In this document: in pieces, positions 17,922 to 27,594 of the stretch | How the letters are laid out: the number at the start of each line of letters is the position of its first letter | Position numbering within the stretch: the stretch's first letter is position 1 | NCBI GenBank assembly: GCA_029762755.1 | Contig: JARVGH010000005.1 | Span: 1-64,000, forward strand | Reading direction: 5' to 3' | Length of the DNA stretch: 64,000 nt | From: Candidatus Bathyarchaeum tardum | GTDB taxonomy: Archaea; Thermoproteota; Bathyarchaeia; Bathyarchaeales; Bathyarchaeaceae | Position numbers and translations under genes: made by a program | The notes under the pieces: model-generated | What the model was told of the DNA's origin: nothing | Database searches by the model: none | What the model saw: the letters and a program-made list of their open reading frames with translations, nothing else

Positions 17922-19190
17922 TTAGTTTATGAGAAATTCTTTTACTGCGTAATATGCTGGTTTGAGTTCGTAGGGTGCGCTGTAGTCTTCTTTTAAAAGT
18001 CCCCAGTATCCTAAGTCAACGTCTGCGGAGTCCATCCATTCGTATATGTAGAATCTTTCTAGCCATGGCCAAGTTTGAGCTAATTCTAAAGCTTCGATTA
18101 AATAGGTTGCTTGTTGTGTTTCGCTGACTACTGTTGAGTGTCCCAATGGGTATTTAGTTGAAGGGGTTCTGTAACCAAATTCTATTATCCAAACTGGTTT
18201 GTCGCCGTCCCCCTTTTGAACCATTAAATCATGAAGTGCTGGAACGTTCCAGAAAGTATGGCCCCATGGATCTTGATTAGGTTCTGTTGGAGGTTCAGGA
18301 TAACAGTATGGATCAATTCCTAAAATGTCAAAGTAGCCTTTTGCCCCGTAATTGTACATTTGTTGAAGAAAAGTTAATCCTCCTTCGGTGGACAAAAAGT
18401 TGGTTGTAATTATTTTTACGTTTGGGTCTGCTTGTTTTGCTCGGGTATATGCTGTTTGTAATGCTTGAGTGTACCCTTGAGCGTTTCCATTAAATCCATC
18501 ATAGTTAGCTTCATTAAATACTACCCAAGCATTTACCCTTCCTTTGAAGTGTAATACTCGATTATAGACGTAGTCTCCAAATGCGTTTAGGTCTGGAAGC
18601 CCGTTTGTTCCAAAAGTTCCAATAACGTCAATGCCAGCAGCTAGGGCTGCATCAACGAAAGAGTCTCTAACTCCTGTTCCTATTCGAATATACTTTAAAC
18701 CAGCTTGGTTGAGTAAGGGAATATCTCTATCTTGGAATTGGTTAACCGCTGTTCCGCTCCACATGTTTACTCCAACAATCATTTCTGATTCTGGTGAAGA
18801 GTTGTAATTGTAGAGTGCATTTATGTTTATGTTTTCGTTGATTTGGTCAATTATTAAAGGGTTAGAAGTGTATTCAATTTCGTTTATTAGCCAATGGCTA
18901 AAACTGTAATCTTGAATTTCACCTGCTAGTATGTTAGCAGAAGAGCCGATTGGGATTTGAATTGAAGTTCCACTCAAAATAGAGTTACCGTTTACAAATG
19001 CATTAACTGCAACTGGGGAACTATTGTAAGTTAATGAGATTTCAGAAGGGGTTTTTATTATTGAGCCAAACGCATTCATAGTTACAGATGTGGTGGATGT
19101 AGGGGCTGCGTAGGAATTTATTATCAAACTAAAGGTCATAACTAACAACAGACTGATTATTGCTACGTTTTTGAGTGGGGTTAGTTTCAA
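17922..19190 (-). CDS. Secreted clan GH-A glycoside hydrolase
   Basis: A 422-residue paralogue of the catalytic half of the 12733-14670 protein. A signal peptide (residues 8-28) is followed by a module of about 100 residues with a repeat-type YSFSHWLINEIEYTSNPLII segment, in the style of an InlB-B/beta-grasp adhesion unit, then the TIM barrel from about residue 138. The acid/base Glu is in WVVFNEANYDGF and the nucleophile Glu in VWIIEFGYRTP. It lacks the golvesin-type binding domains of its paralogue, so the two proteins share a catalytic core on different binding fronts. It is likely to act on the same or a related surface glycan. Confidence 0.8.
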   Translation of the reverse strand: MKLTPLKNVAIISLLLVMTFSLIINSYAAPTSTTSVTMNAFGSIIKTPSEISLTYNSSPVAVNAFVNGNSILSGTSIQIPIGSSANILAGEIQDYSFSHWLINEIEYTSNPLIIDQINENININALYNYNSSPESEMIVGVNMWSGTAVNQFQDRDIPLLNQAGLKYIRIGTGVRDSFVDAALAAGIDVIGTFGTNGLPDLNAFGDYVYNRVLHFKGRVNAWVVFNEANYDGFNGNAQGYTQALQTAYTRAKQADPNVKIITTNFLSTEGGLTFLQQMYNYGAKGYFDILGIDPYCYPEPPTEPNQDPWGHTFWNVPALHDLMVQKGDGDKPVWIIEFGYRTPSTKYPLGHSTVVSETQQATYLIEALELAQTWPWLERFYIYEWMDSADVDLGYWGLLKEDYSAPYELKPAYYAVKEFLIN

Positions 19191-19421
19191 CTTTAGCTCA
19201 CTTTTTCGCTCAGCAATCTATATTGTGTATTGCGATATAATAAATATTTTGTATGGTTAATCCGTAATGATTTTCTTAATCGCTAAAATGGCGGTTAAAT
19301 TTGATTTTGTAATCGAATTAAAATATAGTGTAATGTTCTATAACAAATACCCATGAGTCTTTTAATACTTCATTTTTTTAACTAAATTAATCGATATTTG
19401 CCTCCAGAAAGATGATATGTT

Positions 19422-22400
19422 ATGCTAGTTCATGGTTTAATTAATAAAAAATTTTTGACGTATATTACAATTTTTGTTCTTTTTGTTAGTTTATTCTCAG
19501 CTCCCTTATTTGTTTTTGTTGCAAAAGCACAACCCACCAATGTGCTTTCCCTTAAATGGACTAGTCCTAGATTGTCTAGTGGTGTTCAATCACCTCTAAT
19601 TGTTGATATTAATGGAGATGGTTATGAAGAAATAATATGGCCCAACACTGGACACATTACTTGTCTGGATCCACGTACTGGTCAAATAATTTGGGCGCAT
19701 GAAGATCCGTACATTTATTTTTGGTGTCAAGCCCAAATCGCTGACTTAAACAACGATGGCAACTGGGAAATTATTGTTCCTCTTAATTGGTATTTAGAAT
19801 CGGACATGACCGGCATAATGGTTCTTGATGCCCTCACAGGAGATACGATTTGGAGAATACCTGAAAGTCCCGGAGATACAGGTGGATTAGGTGGTACAAG
19901 CCATTCCAGTCCAGTTATAGCCGATGTTAACGGAGATGGTTTCAAAGAAATCTTCACAGTTACTACCGACATATATACTGATCCAGATGGATATGATGGA
20001 ACTGGAAAAGTAGTAAAACTGTCTCATGATGGACAAATTCTTGCTACCCAATGGAGTTGGAGATCCTGTTCAGGTGGATTGTCGATCGCTGATATTGATG
20101 AAGATGGAGAATTTGAATTATACATGGGCGATCGACGCAGACCTATGGGTCAGGGTGTTATCTCTTATTCAGCAACTGATTTGGCTCCCAGATGGAACGA
20201 CAATACTTTGGAGGTCAGCAGTAACATACCCGTTCTTGCAGACGTCAATGGAGATGGGCAACTGGATGTGATTTCTTCTGAGCATAGGGGAGGAATTGCA
20301 GTTTACAATATGGATGGCAGTGTAATTCGAAAAGATCTAAGTTTTAGATTTGATGATGTTTTGGCTGGTCATTATCAGCATTCAGTTTATGATATCGATG
20401 GTGATGGGAACTTGGAGATTCTTGTTGCAGACGGTGAACATAGTGATACTTCTCCAGATCTTGTTATTTTTGATTTGGTTGATTGGACAATAGATGGAAG
20501 GCTTTTGGGTGAAACGGGGCTTGGGAATGGAACAGTTGAGAATCCGACTTATCGTTACATGTTCATGGGTCCTTTAATAGCTGATGTTACTGGAGATGGA
20601 CGGATGGATATTGTGACTACCAGTTGGGATCAAGGTTCCCAGGGTGGTGTTCATGTTTTCAGCTATGATGATGTTGAAGGTTTCTATCTGGTTGATGAGT
20701 ATTTGTTTACTGCATACAACTATCCTACTCGTCCCACTGCTCAAGACATTGATAATGATGGGTATGTAGAGATTGTTTTTGGATATCATGGTGATGGATC
20801 TCAAGGTGGACGAGTTTGGGCTTTTGATACTCCAGCCAAAGCTTGGAATCATCCTGATGTTAATCTTCCTCGGCCAAGATCTGAGGTTCAGTTTTATAGT
20901 GAAAGAAGAATGGGGGCAGCAGAATATGTGCCCTTGCAAGCTTCTCAGGCTCCTTTGATAAAGAATCCTTATCCTGGAGATGGAGCAACAGGTGTTCCAT
21001 TGGTTTCTGAATTAAGTGTTGAACTTTCAGACTATTGGGGTGATCCCATTAACTATGTTATTACTACTTCGCCAAACATTGGTTCAGGAAGTGGAGCAAA
21101 TGTAGGTAATGGACGTTATAGTGTTCCTGTAACTGGTCTTGATTATGGAACATCTTATTCTTGGACTGTTACTGCTGATGACGGTTCGCATCTTAGAACT
21201 GCATCCTATTCTTTCACCACTATGTCTGTTCCAGAATGGTGGAATAGTGATTGGCAGAACCGTAAAACCATAACCATTGATCCTTTCCATGTTAGTGAAG
21301 ATCAAACTAATTTTCCGGTTTTAGTGGATATTTTGGATTCTGATTTGATTGGTGCTGTGCAACCGGACGGTGATGATATTGTTTTTGTGGATTATGGTGG
21401 AACAAAGCTTAGTCATGAAATCGAGTCTTTTGACAGCGCTACTGGTCAGCTTACTGCTTGGGTGAATTTGCCTTTTGTGTCTTCAAGTGATTACACTAAC
21501 TTTTTTATGTATTATAATAATCCTGGAGCTGTTAATCAACAGGATTCAGCAGGTGTTTGGGATGCAAGCTACAAGCTGGTTTTGCATCTTTCTGAAGAAG
21601 GATCTGATTGTTTGGACTCTACAAGCTCAGCTCATGTGGGTTCTGTTTTTGGGGTTGTTGCCCAAGGTGCACAAGGAGTGATTGGTGGTGCATACGCGTT
21701 TGATGGTGATAGCGGTTATGTGCAGTTTCCACACAGTGACACTTTTGCTGGATATGCTGAGGCTTTTACTGCAAGTTTTTGGTTGAATTTAGATGACACT
21801 ACACGGCGCCAAACAATTTTAAACAAATTTGATAATTTTGCTGGAGATATGGCTTGGTTTGTTGATTACCAAAACCATGCCACCTATGGGCAGGTTTTAA
21901 GCTTTTTTGGATCTGCCGATGGAAGTAATTTTAATTATTACTATGCTCCCTTTATTCCATCAGTGGGCACTTGGTATCATGTAGCTGTTGTTTGGGAATC
22001 AAACACTGTTCCAGTATTTTATGTCAATGGAGAACAAATCCCAACCATTTTAGACACTACAATATCTTCAATTTTTAATAATGAGGATGTCCCTCTTGAA
22101 ATTGGAAGATGCATTTACAATTCTGGCCGGTATTTAGATGGAAGTCTTGATGAAATCAGAATTTCCAATCCAGCCCGTTCAGCCAGCTACATATTGACTT
22201 CATTTAACAATCAGATGTATCCCGCCTTGTTTTCTCAAATAGGCAACGAAGAGTCTTTAGCATCGCAGCCACCGGTTGTTTCTAGTCCTAATCCAGCAAA
22301 TGCAGCAGTAGACGTTTCAGTGGATACAACTTTGCTTAACTTTACCCTAACTGATGCTAAAGGAGACTTGATGGACTATTACCTATCTACTGTTCCTGAT

Positions 22401-24386
22401 GTTGGATCCGGGTCTGTTTTAGGAGTTTCTGATGGAACTTACAGTTTAGCTGTTTCCGGATTAGCTTACTCTACAGAGTACACTTGGTGGGTAAACGTAA
22501 CAGATGGGACTTTATGGACTAACATGTCCTATACTTTCACTACAGAAGCTGAACCTGTTGTAACTTATGGTGTTGATTTAGGTTCTATACAAGATCCTGA
22601 TACTACATCTAATTTGGGTACTATAACCTTTGATGGCACACCCTATGCTTTGCCTGATACAGTTAACGTAGAAGCATCAACCTACACTATAACATACACC
22701 CCAGCAGAAGGATACCAATTCAGCCACTGGACACAAACCGGATCAATAACAGTAAACGAAGTAAACGCAGCCACAACAACCACCACAATAACCGGAACAG
22801 GAACAATAACAGCAGTCTACACAGAAACTACAGTTCCTGTTGTTGATGGTGTTGCTGTTTGGAGTTTCACAGATTCGGTTTGGGTGCCTCAGGGAGGACA
22901 GGTTGCTGAAGGAGACCAGATACGAATCATAGCCTACATTACCAACCCCGAGGAACCAGTAAATATTAGCTATGGTCTCTCAGGGGAAACATTAACCACA
23001 GAAACTGCAACCTACCAGTCCACATGGGACCATTACTTTATTGACATTACAGTACCCTCAACTCTAGGGTTCTGTGACGTTAAAGTAGATTCGGGCACTA
23101 CAACAACCACAAAAACAGGAAGATACGAGGTAGTAGCTGGAGCTCCTGTTGTTGATGGTGTTGCTGTTTGGAGTTTCACAGATTCGGTTTGGGTGCCTCA
23201 GGGAGGACAGGTTGCTGAAGGAGACCAGATACGAATCATAGCCTACATTACCAACCCCGAGGAACCAGTAAATATTAGCTATGGTCTCTCAGGGGAAACA
23301 TTAACCACAGAAACTGCAACCTACCAGTCCACATGGGACCATTACTTTATTGACATTACAGTACCCTCAACTCTAGGGTTCTGTGACGTTAAAGTAGATT
23401 CGGGCACTACAACAACCACAAAAACAGGAAGATACGAGGTAGTAGCTGGAGCTCCTGTTGTTGATGGTGTTGCTGTTTGGAGTTTCACAGATTCGGTTTG
23501 GGTGCCTCAGGGAGGACAGGTTGCTGAAGGAGACCAGATACGAATCATAGCCTACATTACCAACCCCGAGGAACCAGTAAATATTAGCTATGGTCTCTCA
23601 GGGGAAACATTAACCACAGAAACTGCAACCTACCAGTCCACATGGGACCATTACTTTATTGACATTACAGTACCCTCAACTCTAGGGTTCTGTGACGTTA
23701 AAGTAGATTCGGGCACTACAACAACCACAAAAACAGGAAGATACGAGGTAGTAGCTGGAGCTCCTGTTGTTGATGGTGTTGCTGTTTGGAGTTTCACAGA
23801 TTCGGTTTGGGTGCCTCAGGGAGGACAGGTTGCTGAAGGAGACCAGATACGAATCATAGCCTACATTACCAACCCCGAGGAACCAGTAAATATTAGCTAT
23901 GGTCTCTCAGGGGAAACATTAACCACAGAAACTGCAACCTACCAGTCCACATGGGACCATTACTTTATTGACATTACAGTACCCTCAACTCTAGGGTTCT
24001 GTGACGTTAAAGTAGATTCGGGCACTACAACAACCACAAAAACAGGAAGATACGAGGTAGTAGCTGGAGCTCCTGTTGTTGATGGTGTTGCTGTTTGGAG
24101 TTTCACAGATTCGGTTTGGGTGCCTCAGGGAGGACAGGTTGCTGAAGGAGACCAGATACGAATCATAGCCTACATTACCAACCCCGAGGAACCAGTAAAT
24201 ATTAGCTATGGTCTCTCAGGGGAAACATTAACCACAGAAACTGCAACCTACCAGTCCACATGGGACCATTACTTTATTGACATTACAGTACCCTCAACTC
24301 TAGGGTTCTGTGACGTTAAAGTAGATTCGGGCACTACAACAACCACAAAAACAGGAAGATACGAGGTAGTAGCGGCGACTCCATAG
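19422..24386 (+). CDS. Giant modular surface protein: FG-GAP, DUF2341, LamG and five tandem repeats
   Basis: 1654 residues. In order: a signal peptide (about 9-35); FG-GAP/VCBS propeller repeats with D-x-N-x-D-G loops (about 45-500); a fibronectin-like unit; a DUF2341 domain beginning WWNSDWQNRKTITID (about 605); a LamG/concanavalin-like domain (about 717-938); a second fibronectin-like unit (947-1043); an InlB-B-like unit, YTPAEGYQFSHWTQTG (about 1053-1133); then five Ig-like repeats of 103 residues (1139-1653). It has no C-terminal membrane helix, so it may be held by other means or released. The likely role is an adhesin or sheath protein binding glycans. Its repeats are identical at the DNA level, and the gene ends right after the fifth. 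Confidence 0.85.
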   Translation: MLVHGLINKKFLTYITIFVLFVSLFSAPLFVFVAKAQPTNVLSLKWTSPRLSSGVQSPLIVDINGDGYEEIIWPNTGHITCLDPRTGQIIWAHEDPYIYFWCQAQIADLNNDGNWEIIVPLNWYLESDMTGIMVLDALTGDTIWRIPESPGDTGGLGGTSHSSPVIADVNGDGFKEIFTVTTDIYTDPDGYDGTGKVVKLSHDGQILATQWSWRSCSGGLSIADIDEDGEFELYMGDRRRPMGQGVISYSATDLAPRWNDNTLEVSSNIPVLADVNGDGQLDVISSEHRGGIAVYNMDGSVIRKDLSFRFDDVLAGHYQHSVYDIDGDGNLEILVADGEHSDTSPDLVIFDLVDWTIDGRLLGETGLGNGTVENPTYRYMFMGPLIADVTGDGRMDIVTTSWDQGSQGGVHVFSYDDVEGFYLVDEYLFTAYNYPTRPTAQDIDNDGYVEIVFGYHGDGSQGGRVWAFDTPAKAWNHPDVNLPRPRSEVQFYSERRMGAAEYVPLQASQAPLIKNPYPGDGATGVPLVSELSVELSDYWGDPINYVITTSPNIGSGSGANVGNGRYSVPVTGLDYGTSYSWTVTADDGSHLRTASYSFTTMSVPEWWNSDWQNRKTITIDPFHVSEDQTNFPVLVDILDSDLIGAVQPDGDDIVFVDYGGTKLSHEIESFDSATGQLTAWVNLPFVSSSDYTNFFMYYNNPGAVNQQDSAGVWDASYKLVLHLSEEGSDCLDSTSSAHVGSVFGVVAQGAQGVIGGAYAFDGDSGYVQFPHSDTFAGYAEAFTASFWLNLDDTTRRQTILNKFDNFAGDMAWFVDYQNHATYGQVLSFFGSADGSNFNYYYAPFIPSVGTWYHVAVVWESNTVPVFYVNGEQIPTILDTTISSIFNNEDVPLEIGRCIYNSGRYLDGSLDEIRISNPARSASYILTSFNNQMYPALFSQIGNEESLASQPPVVSSPNPANAAVDVSVDTTLLNFTLTDAKGDLMDYYLSTVPDVGSGSVLGVSDGTYSLAVSGLAYSTEYTWWVNVTDGTLWTNMSYTFTTEAEPVVTYGVDLGSIQDPDTTSNLGTITFDGTPYALPDTVNVEASTYTITYTPAEGYQFSHWTQTGSITVNEVNAATTTTTITGTGTITAVYTETTVPVVDGVAVWSFTDSVWVPQGGQVAEGDQIRIIAYITNPEEPVNISYGLSGETLTTETATYQSTWDHYFIDITVPSTLGFCDVKVDSGTTTTTKTGRYEVVAGAPVVDGVAVWSFTDSVWVPQGGQVAEGDQIRIIAYITNPEEPVNISYGLSGETLTTETATYQSTWDHYFIDITVPSTLGFCDVKVDSGTTTTTKTGRYEVVAGAPVVDGVAVWSFTDSVWVPQGGQVAEGDQIRIIAYITNPEEPVNISYGLSGETLTTETATYQSTWDHYFIDITVPSTLGFCDVKVDSGTTTTTKTGRYEVVAGAPVVDGVAVWSFTDSVWVPQGGQVAEGDQIRIIAYITNPEEPVNISYGLSGETLTTETATYQSTWDHYFIDITVPSTLGFCDVKVDSGTTTTTKTGRYEVVAGAPVVDGVAVWSFTDSVWVPQGGQVAEGDQIRIIAYITNPEEPVNISYGLSGETLTTETATYQSTWDHYFIDITVPSTLGFCDVKVDSGTTTTTKTGRYEVVAATP
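22836..24380 (+). repeat. Five identical 309-bp tandem repeats
   Basis: The word GTTGATGGTG recurs at 22842, 23151, 23460, 23769 and 24078, exactly 309 bases apart, and the bases between agree throughout as read by eye except at the outer edges. Each unit encodes a 103-residue Ig-like module beginning PVVDGVAVWSFTDSV and ending KTGRYEVVAG. Perfect identity points to recent amplification or active homogenisation, and makes the true copy number sensitive to assembly. Confidence 0.95.
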
Positions 24387-24744
24387 ATCTGGAGTATCCA
24401 TAATTGATTAGTTTTAAATCCAGTCTTACCTTGATATGACAAACTTAGGTATGTCTGCATTAAGTTGCAGCTGCCATGAAAGCTCTGGAAGATCCGAAAT
24501 TAACAAAAGCATACATAATGAGACTTCGGATTCTTATCAAAAACAATAATATCTATCAGAAAAGATATGCTGAATATGTTGATTATTGGAGAATAGAAAA
24601 AAACTAGTAGTGGTTGACGAATTGTTTGCTAGAGATGGAAATTCCTAAACGAAGATTGTCTTTTTGGTCGTTCTGTATTGCATTATCCTCTACACGTTAT
24701 GGAGTAATACATATAAATTCCTAAACGGTGAAAAACCTCAAAAA
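24387..24744. other. Intergenic stretch with a possible glycosyltransferase tail remnant
   Basis: Mostly non-coding. A 43-codon open frame at 24476-24607 (plus) reads MKALEDPKLTKAYIMRLRI and then QKRYAEYVDYW, which resembles the C-terminal end of GT4 enzymes (the A-L-x-D-P-x-L stretch followed by a helix). It has no upstream partner, so it is at best a gene fragment. Nothing else is recognisable. Confidence 0.3.
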
Positions 24745-24965
24745 TCAATTATATATAAGCTCCAAGACATACTGCGTTGAACTTGATTTTATTGAAGTCT
24801 ACTGGGTTGACTATTCTTCTTCCATCGATTCGGATGAGGTTTTTCATGTTTTGTTCGAGTCTTCTGGCTTGAGTTTTTTTACTTCTTGCCATTTGGTTAC
24901 GATGATGCAGTAGTCAATGTTGTTCAACCATTCAATAGCTGAGAAGGTATACTTGATTTTTCTCT
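24745..24965 (-). pseudogene. Remnant of a UDP-sugar 6-dehydrogenase C-terminus
   Basis: On the minus strand one frame gives FSAIEWLNNIDYCIIVTKWQ and EVKKLKPEDSNKT before a stop. The next frame continues MKNLIRIDGRRIVNPVDFNK. Together these match the end of UDP-glucose/UDP-ManNAc dehydrogenases (D-C-x-I-V-T-x-W-x-E-F, then I-D-G-R-R-I-V-N-P). A frameshift separates the parts and the rest of the gene is gone. It lies next to the intact dehydrogenase at 25032 but is closer to the UGD type, so it is a different, lost paralogue rather than a tandem duplicate. Confidence 0.75.
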
Positions 24966-25031
24966 CTTGTTTTGTATATTGGCTAGTGGCCTTTTATCAT
25001 TTCAACGTGATTATAATTCGGAATTTCATCG

Positions 25032-26357
25032 CTAATCACTTGGTTTGCCGTAGCCTATACCATAATATGTGAAGCCTAATTTTTCTGCATTTTTTGGGTT
25101 GATTATTCTTTTGCCATCGATGATTATTGGTTTGGATCTCATTGATTGTTTGATTTCGGTGAGGTTTAGGTTTTTGAATTCTGTGTGGTCGGTTGCTATG
25201 ATTAGGCAGTCGGCATTTTTAATGCTTTCATGTAGGGAAGTTGCTTTCTTGGCTCCGAAGGTGTTTGTGCAGTGTGGGTCGTAGGCGATGGTTTCGGCGC
25301 CTAGGTCTATTAGGTTTTGGATGATTGATTCTGATGGACTGGATCTGGAGTCGTCGACGTTGGCTTTGTAGGCTGTGCCTAGTATGGCTATTTTGCTGTT
25401 TCTGACGTTTTTGTTTGTGTTCTTTAATGCTTTTAGAGTTAGTTTTACGATGTGTTTTGGCATGTTGTCGTTGATTTTTCTGGCTGTCTTGATTATGTCA
25501 TAGTCTGCAGGTTTAGATTTGTGGGTTAGTAGGTAGGAGTCTTTGGTTAGACAGGGTCCGCCTACGCCTGGTCCTGATGTGTGTATATTGACTCTTGGGT
25601 GGGTGTTGGCGAGTTCGATTACTTTTGTTATGTCTGAGCCGTGTTCTTCGCAGATTATTGCGAGTTGGTTTGCGAAGGCTATGTTGACGTCTCTGTAGGT
25701 GTTTTCGGCGGTTTTGGCGATTTCGGCGGTTGTGGCGTCGGTTTCGATTATTTTTTTGCAGACAGTTCGAAATAGTTCTGTGGCTATTTTTGTGCTGTTT
25801 GATCCGATGCCTCCGACAAGTCTTGGGCTTTCAACGAATTCTCGGAGAGCTTTTCCTGGTGCGATTCTTTCAGGCACGTAAGCTAAGTAAAAGTCGGTAT
25901 CAGCTTTTAAGCCACTTAGGGATTCTAGCAGTGGTTTAATTGTTTCTTGCATTGTTCTAGGCGGCACTGTACTGCATACTGCTACGAACATTTGTTTTTT
26001 CAGGTTTTTGCCTACGTTTTCTAAGGCATTCATTAAAAATGACAAGTTTGGTTTTTTGTTTGTATCGATGGGGGTTTGGACGGAAATTATAACGATGTCT
26101 GCTTGAGTAAGAGCCTCAATGGAGTTTAACGTAGCTTGCAGTCTGCCCGATTTGATATTATTCGATACAAGTTCATCTAGGTCAGGCTCGTTGATGGGGC
26201 TAAATTTACTATTCACAGATTTGACGATTTCAGAGTTTAAGTCCAAAGCAATAACATGGAAGCCGGCGTTAGCAAACAGCGCCGCAGTAGGTAAACCAAC
26301 ATAGCCACAACCTAATACGGTTAAACGTAAATTTCTGGCTTTAATTTCTTTAAACAT
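25032..26357 (-). CDS. wecC: UDP-N-acetyl-D-mannosamine dehydrogenase-like nucleotide sugar dehydrogenase
   Basis: About 441 residues from the ATG at 26357, which has TGAGGG seven bases upstream; a GTG thirty bases further out has no such site. The NAD-binding Rossmann motif is VLGCGYVGLPTAALFANAGF near the start. The catalytic cysteine lies in GPGVGGPCLTKDSYLL, and the C-terminal domain ends in VDDSRSSPSESI and LIIATDHTEFKNL. It oxidises C6 of a UDP-sugar to the uronic acid in two NAD steps. With wecB (39713) in the same region, the natural product is UDP-ManNAcA, a common archaeal N-glycan precursor. UDP-glucose as substrate cannot be excluded from sequence alone. Confidence 0.85.
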   Translation of the reverse strand: MFKEIKARNLRLTVLGCGYVGLPTAALFANAGFHVIALDLNSEIVKSVNSKFSPINEPDLDELVSNNIKSGRLQATLNSIEALTQADIVIISVQTPIDTNKKPNLSFLMNALENVGKNLKKQMFVAVCSTVPPRTMQETIKPLLESLSGLKADTDFYLAYVPERIAPGKALREFVESPRLVGGIGSNSTKIATELFRTVCKKIIETDATTAEIAKTAENTYRDVNIAFANQLAIICEEHGSDITKVIELANTHPRVNIHTSGPGVGGPCLTKDSYLLTHKSKPADYDIIKTARKINDNMPKHIVKLTLKALKNTNKNVRNSKIAILGTAYKANVDDSRSSPSESIIQNLIDLGAETIAYDPHCTNTFGAKKATSLHESIKNADCLIIATDHTEFKNLNLTEIKQSMRSKPIIIDGKRIINPKNAEKLGFTYYGIGYGKPSD

Positions 26358-26456
26358 TATATCCCTCAAATGGTACGCGCACCTCACAAATAAGGCGTTT
26401 TACTTGAACTCTTGCATTATTCTAAAATGCTTGTTTTTCCAGGCTTTTTAACTCAA

Positions 26457-27560
26457 TTATGAACTTGAATCGCCCGTAAGAAAACGAATATTATTTCGTC
26501 CAATTGTATCCCCCAATCGAATTTTCTTTCTAACAAATCCCCTAATCATTTTGATTGTAAAAGGTTGCATCAACCAAAAGACAAACTGCAAGAAATGTAA
26601 AAAACCATATTTCTTTATGCGAAAGAACCATGCTTCTGCCGCGGATAGGACATAAGCCTCTGCAGACATTTCAAACCATTGTTTTTCTGAAATTTGATTT
26701 CCTTTTGGCTGTGTTGAAATAATATTGAGAAAACGAAGGAACTCTTTTTCTTTTCAATTCATTTCATTATGTTCATAATTACCGCCGATTTTTATAGGAA
26801 TTATTTGATAACTTTCCAACCCTTCTATTGAAAAACCAAGTTCTACCACTAAACCCACATTGAGGTATTCGAATGCACCCATATTGCCAATTTTGGTGGA
26901 AGCAACTAAAAATTACCAAGCGAATAAACTATAATTCCTTTCGCATAGTTTTCGATTCCTTGAATTACATGAGGGTGATACCCAATATAACATCGGCGCC
27001 ACAATCGATTGATATTCTTGCGATTTTTTGTTGAATTGGCATCGGATAAAAAGTATACTTTACACCCTAATGAAAAGAAATTATCACTACGGTTACTTCT
27101 TTCTTTAGATTTATGTTGTCTCGGACAATATGTTCCAATTTTTCAGTTGGATGTATATATGCTAGAAAACCTAATCTTATCCCTTTTTTCAATAATTCAG
27201 GGAATATTTTTGTCTTTCTCTAAGGCATCTAATGTATTTTAGGCTAGTTTTTTCTAATGCATTCAATGTGTCACGATATCCTTCTATTCCATAATCGAAT
27301 ATGTGATTATTCGCAATATTCACCAAGTCAAATCCAATTTTGCAGAGAAAATTCATGTTTTCGGGATTGGTTCTGAGAACAGGTCTCTTTTTGAGAAGAA
27401 CTCCTCTTTTTGTAAGAACCACCTTTAGATTTGCAACTGCAACATCCTTACTTGTAAAGAGATGCTCGATATTTTGGAAGGGATATTTGCCTTCCTTGGA
27501 CATTAGGGTGGTGTCACCTACAGCGATAACTTTTACAAATTGTTTGCAATGATAGAAAAC
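26457..27560 (-). pseudogene. Broken CapA-family (PGA capsule) gene
   Basis: The minus strand reads VKVIAVGDTTLMSKEGKYPF and DLVNIANNHIFDYGIEGYRD, the metallophosphoesterase-like start of CapA proteins (PF09587). After a frame change near 27235 it continues FPELLKKGIRLGFLAYIHPT, then FH-stop-GVKYTFYPMPIQQ where the family has HWG, and later GADVILG and YAKGIIVYSLGNF in different frames. A final piece of 70 codons ends at 26457. So there is a TAG in place of the conserved Trp, plus at least two frameshifts. The gene is dead, but its neighbours (CapK-like ligase, enolase-superfamily enzyme) are intact. Confidence 0.8.
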
Positions 27561-27594
27561 TCGCCTTTTACGATGTTTTTTGATTGTGCCGCTT

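Noticed and set aside
22836-24380. Tandem repeats as a CRISPR array
   Set aside because: Units are 309 bases, in one coding frame, with no spacers.
27100-27115. The TAG in the CapA gene as pyrrolysine
   Set aside because: It replaces a conserved Trp (TGG to TAG) and further frameshifts follow, so the gene is broken.
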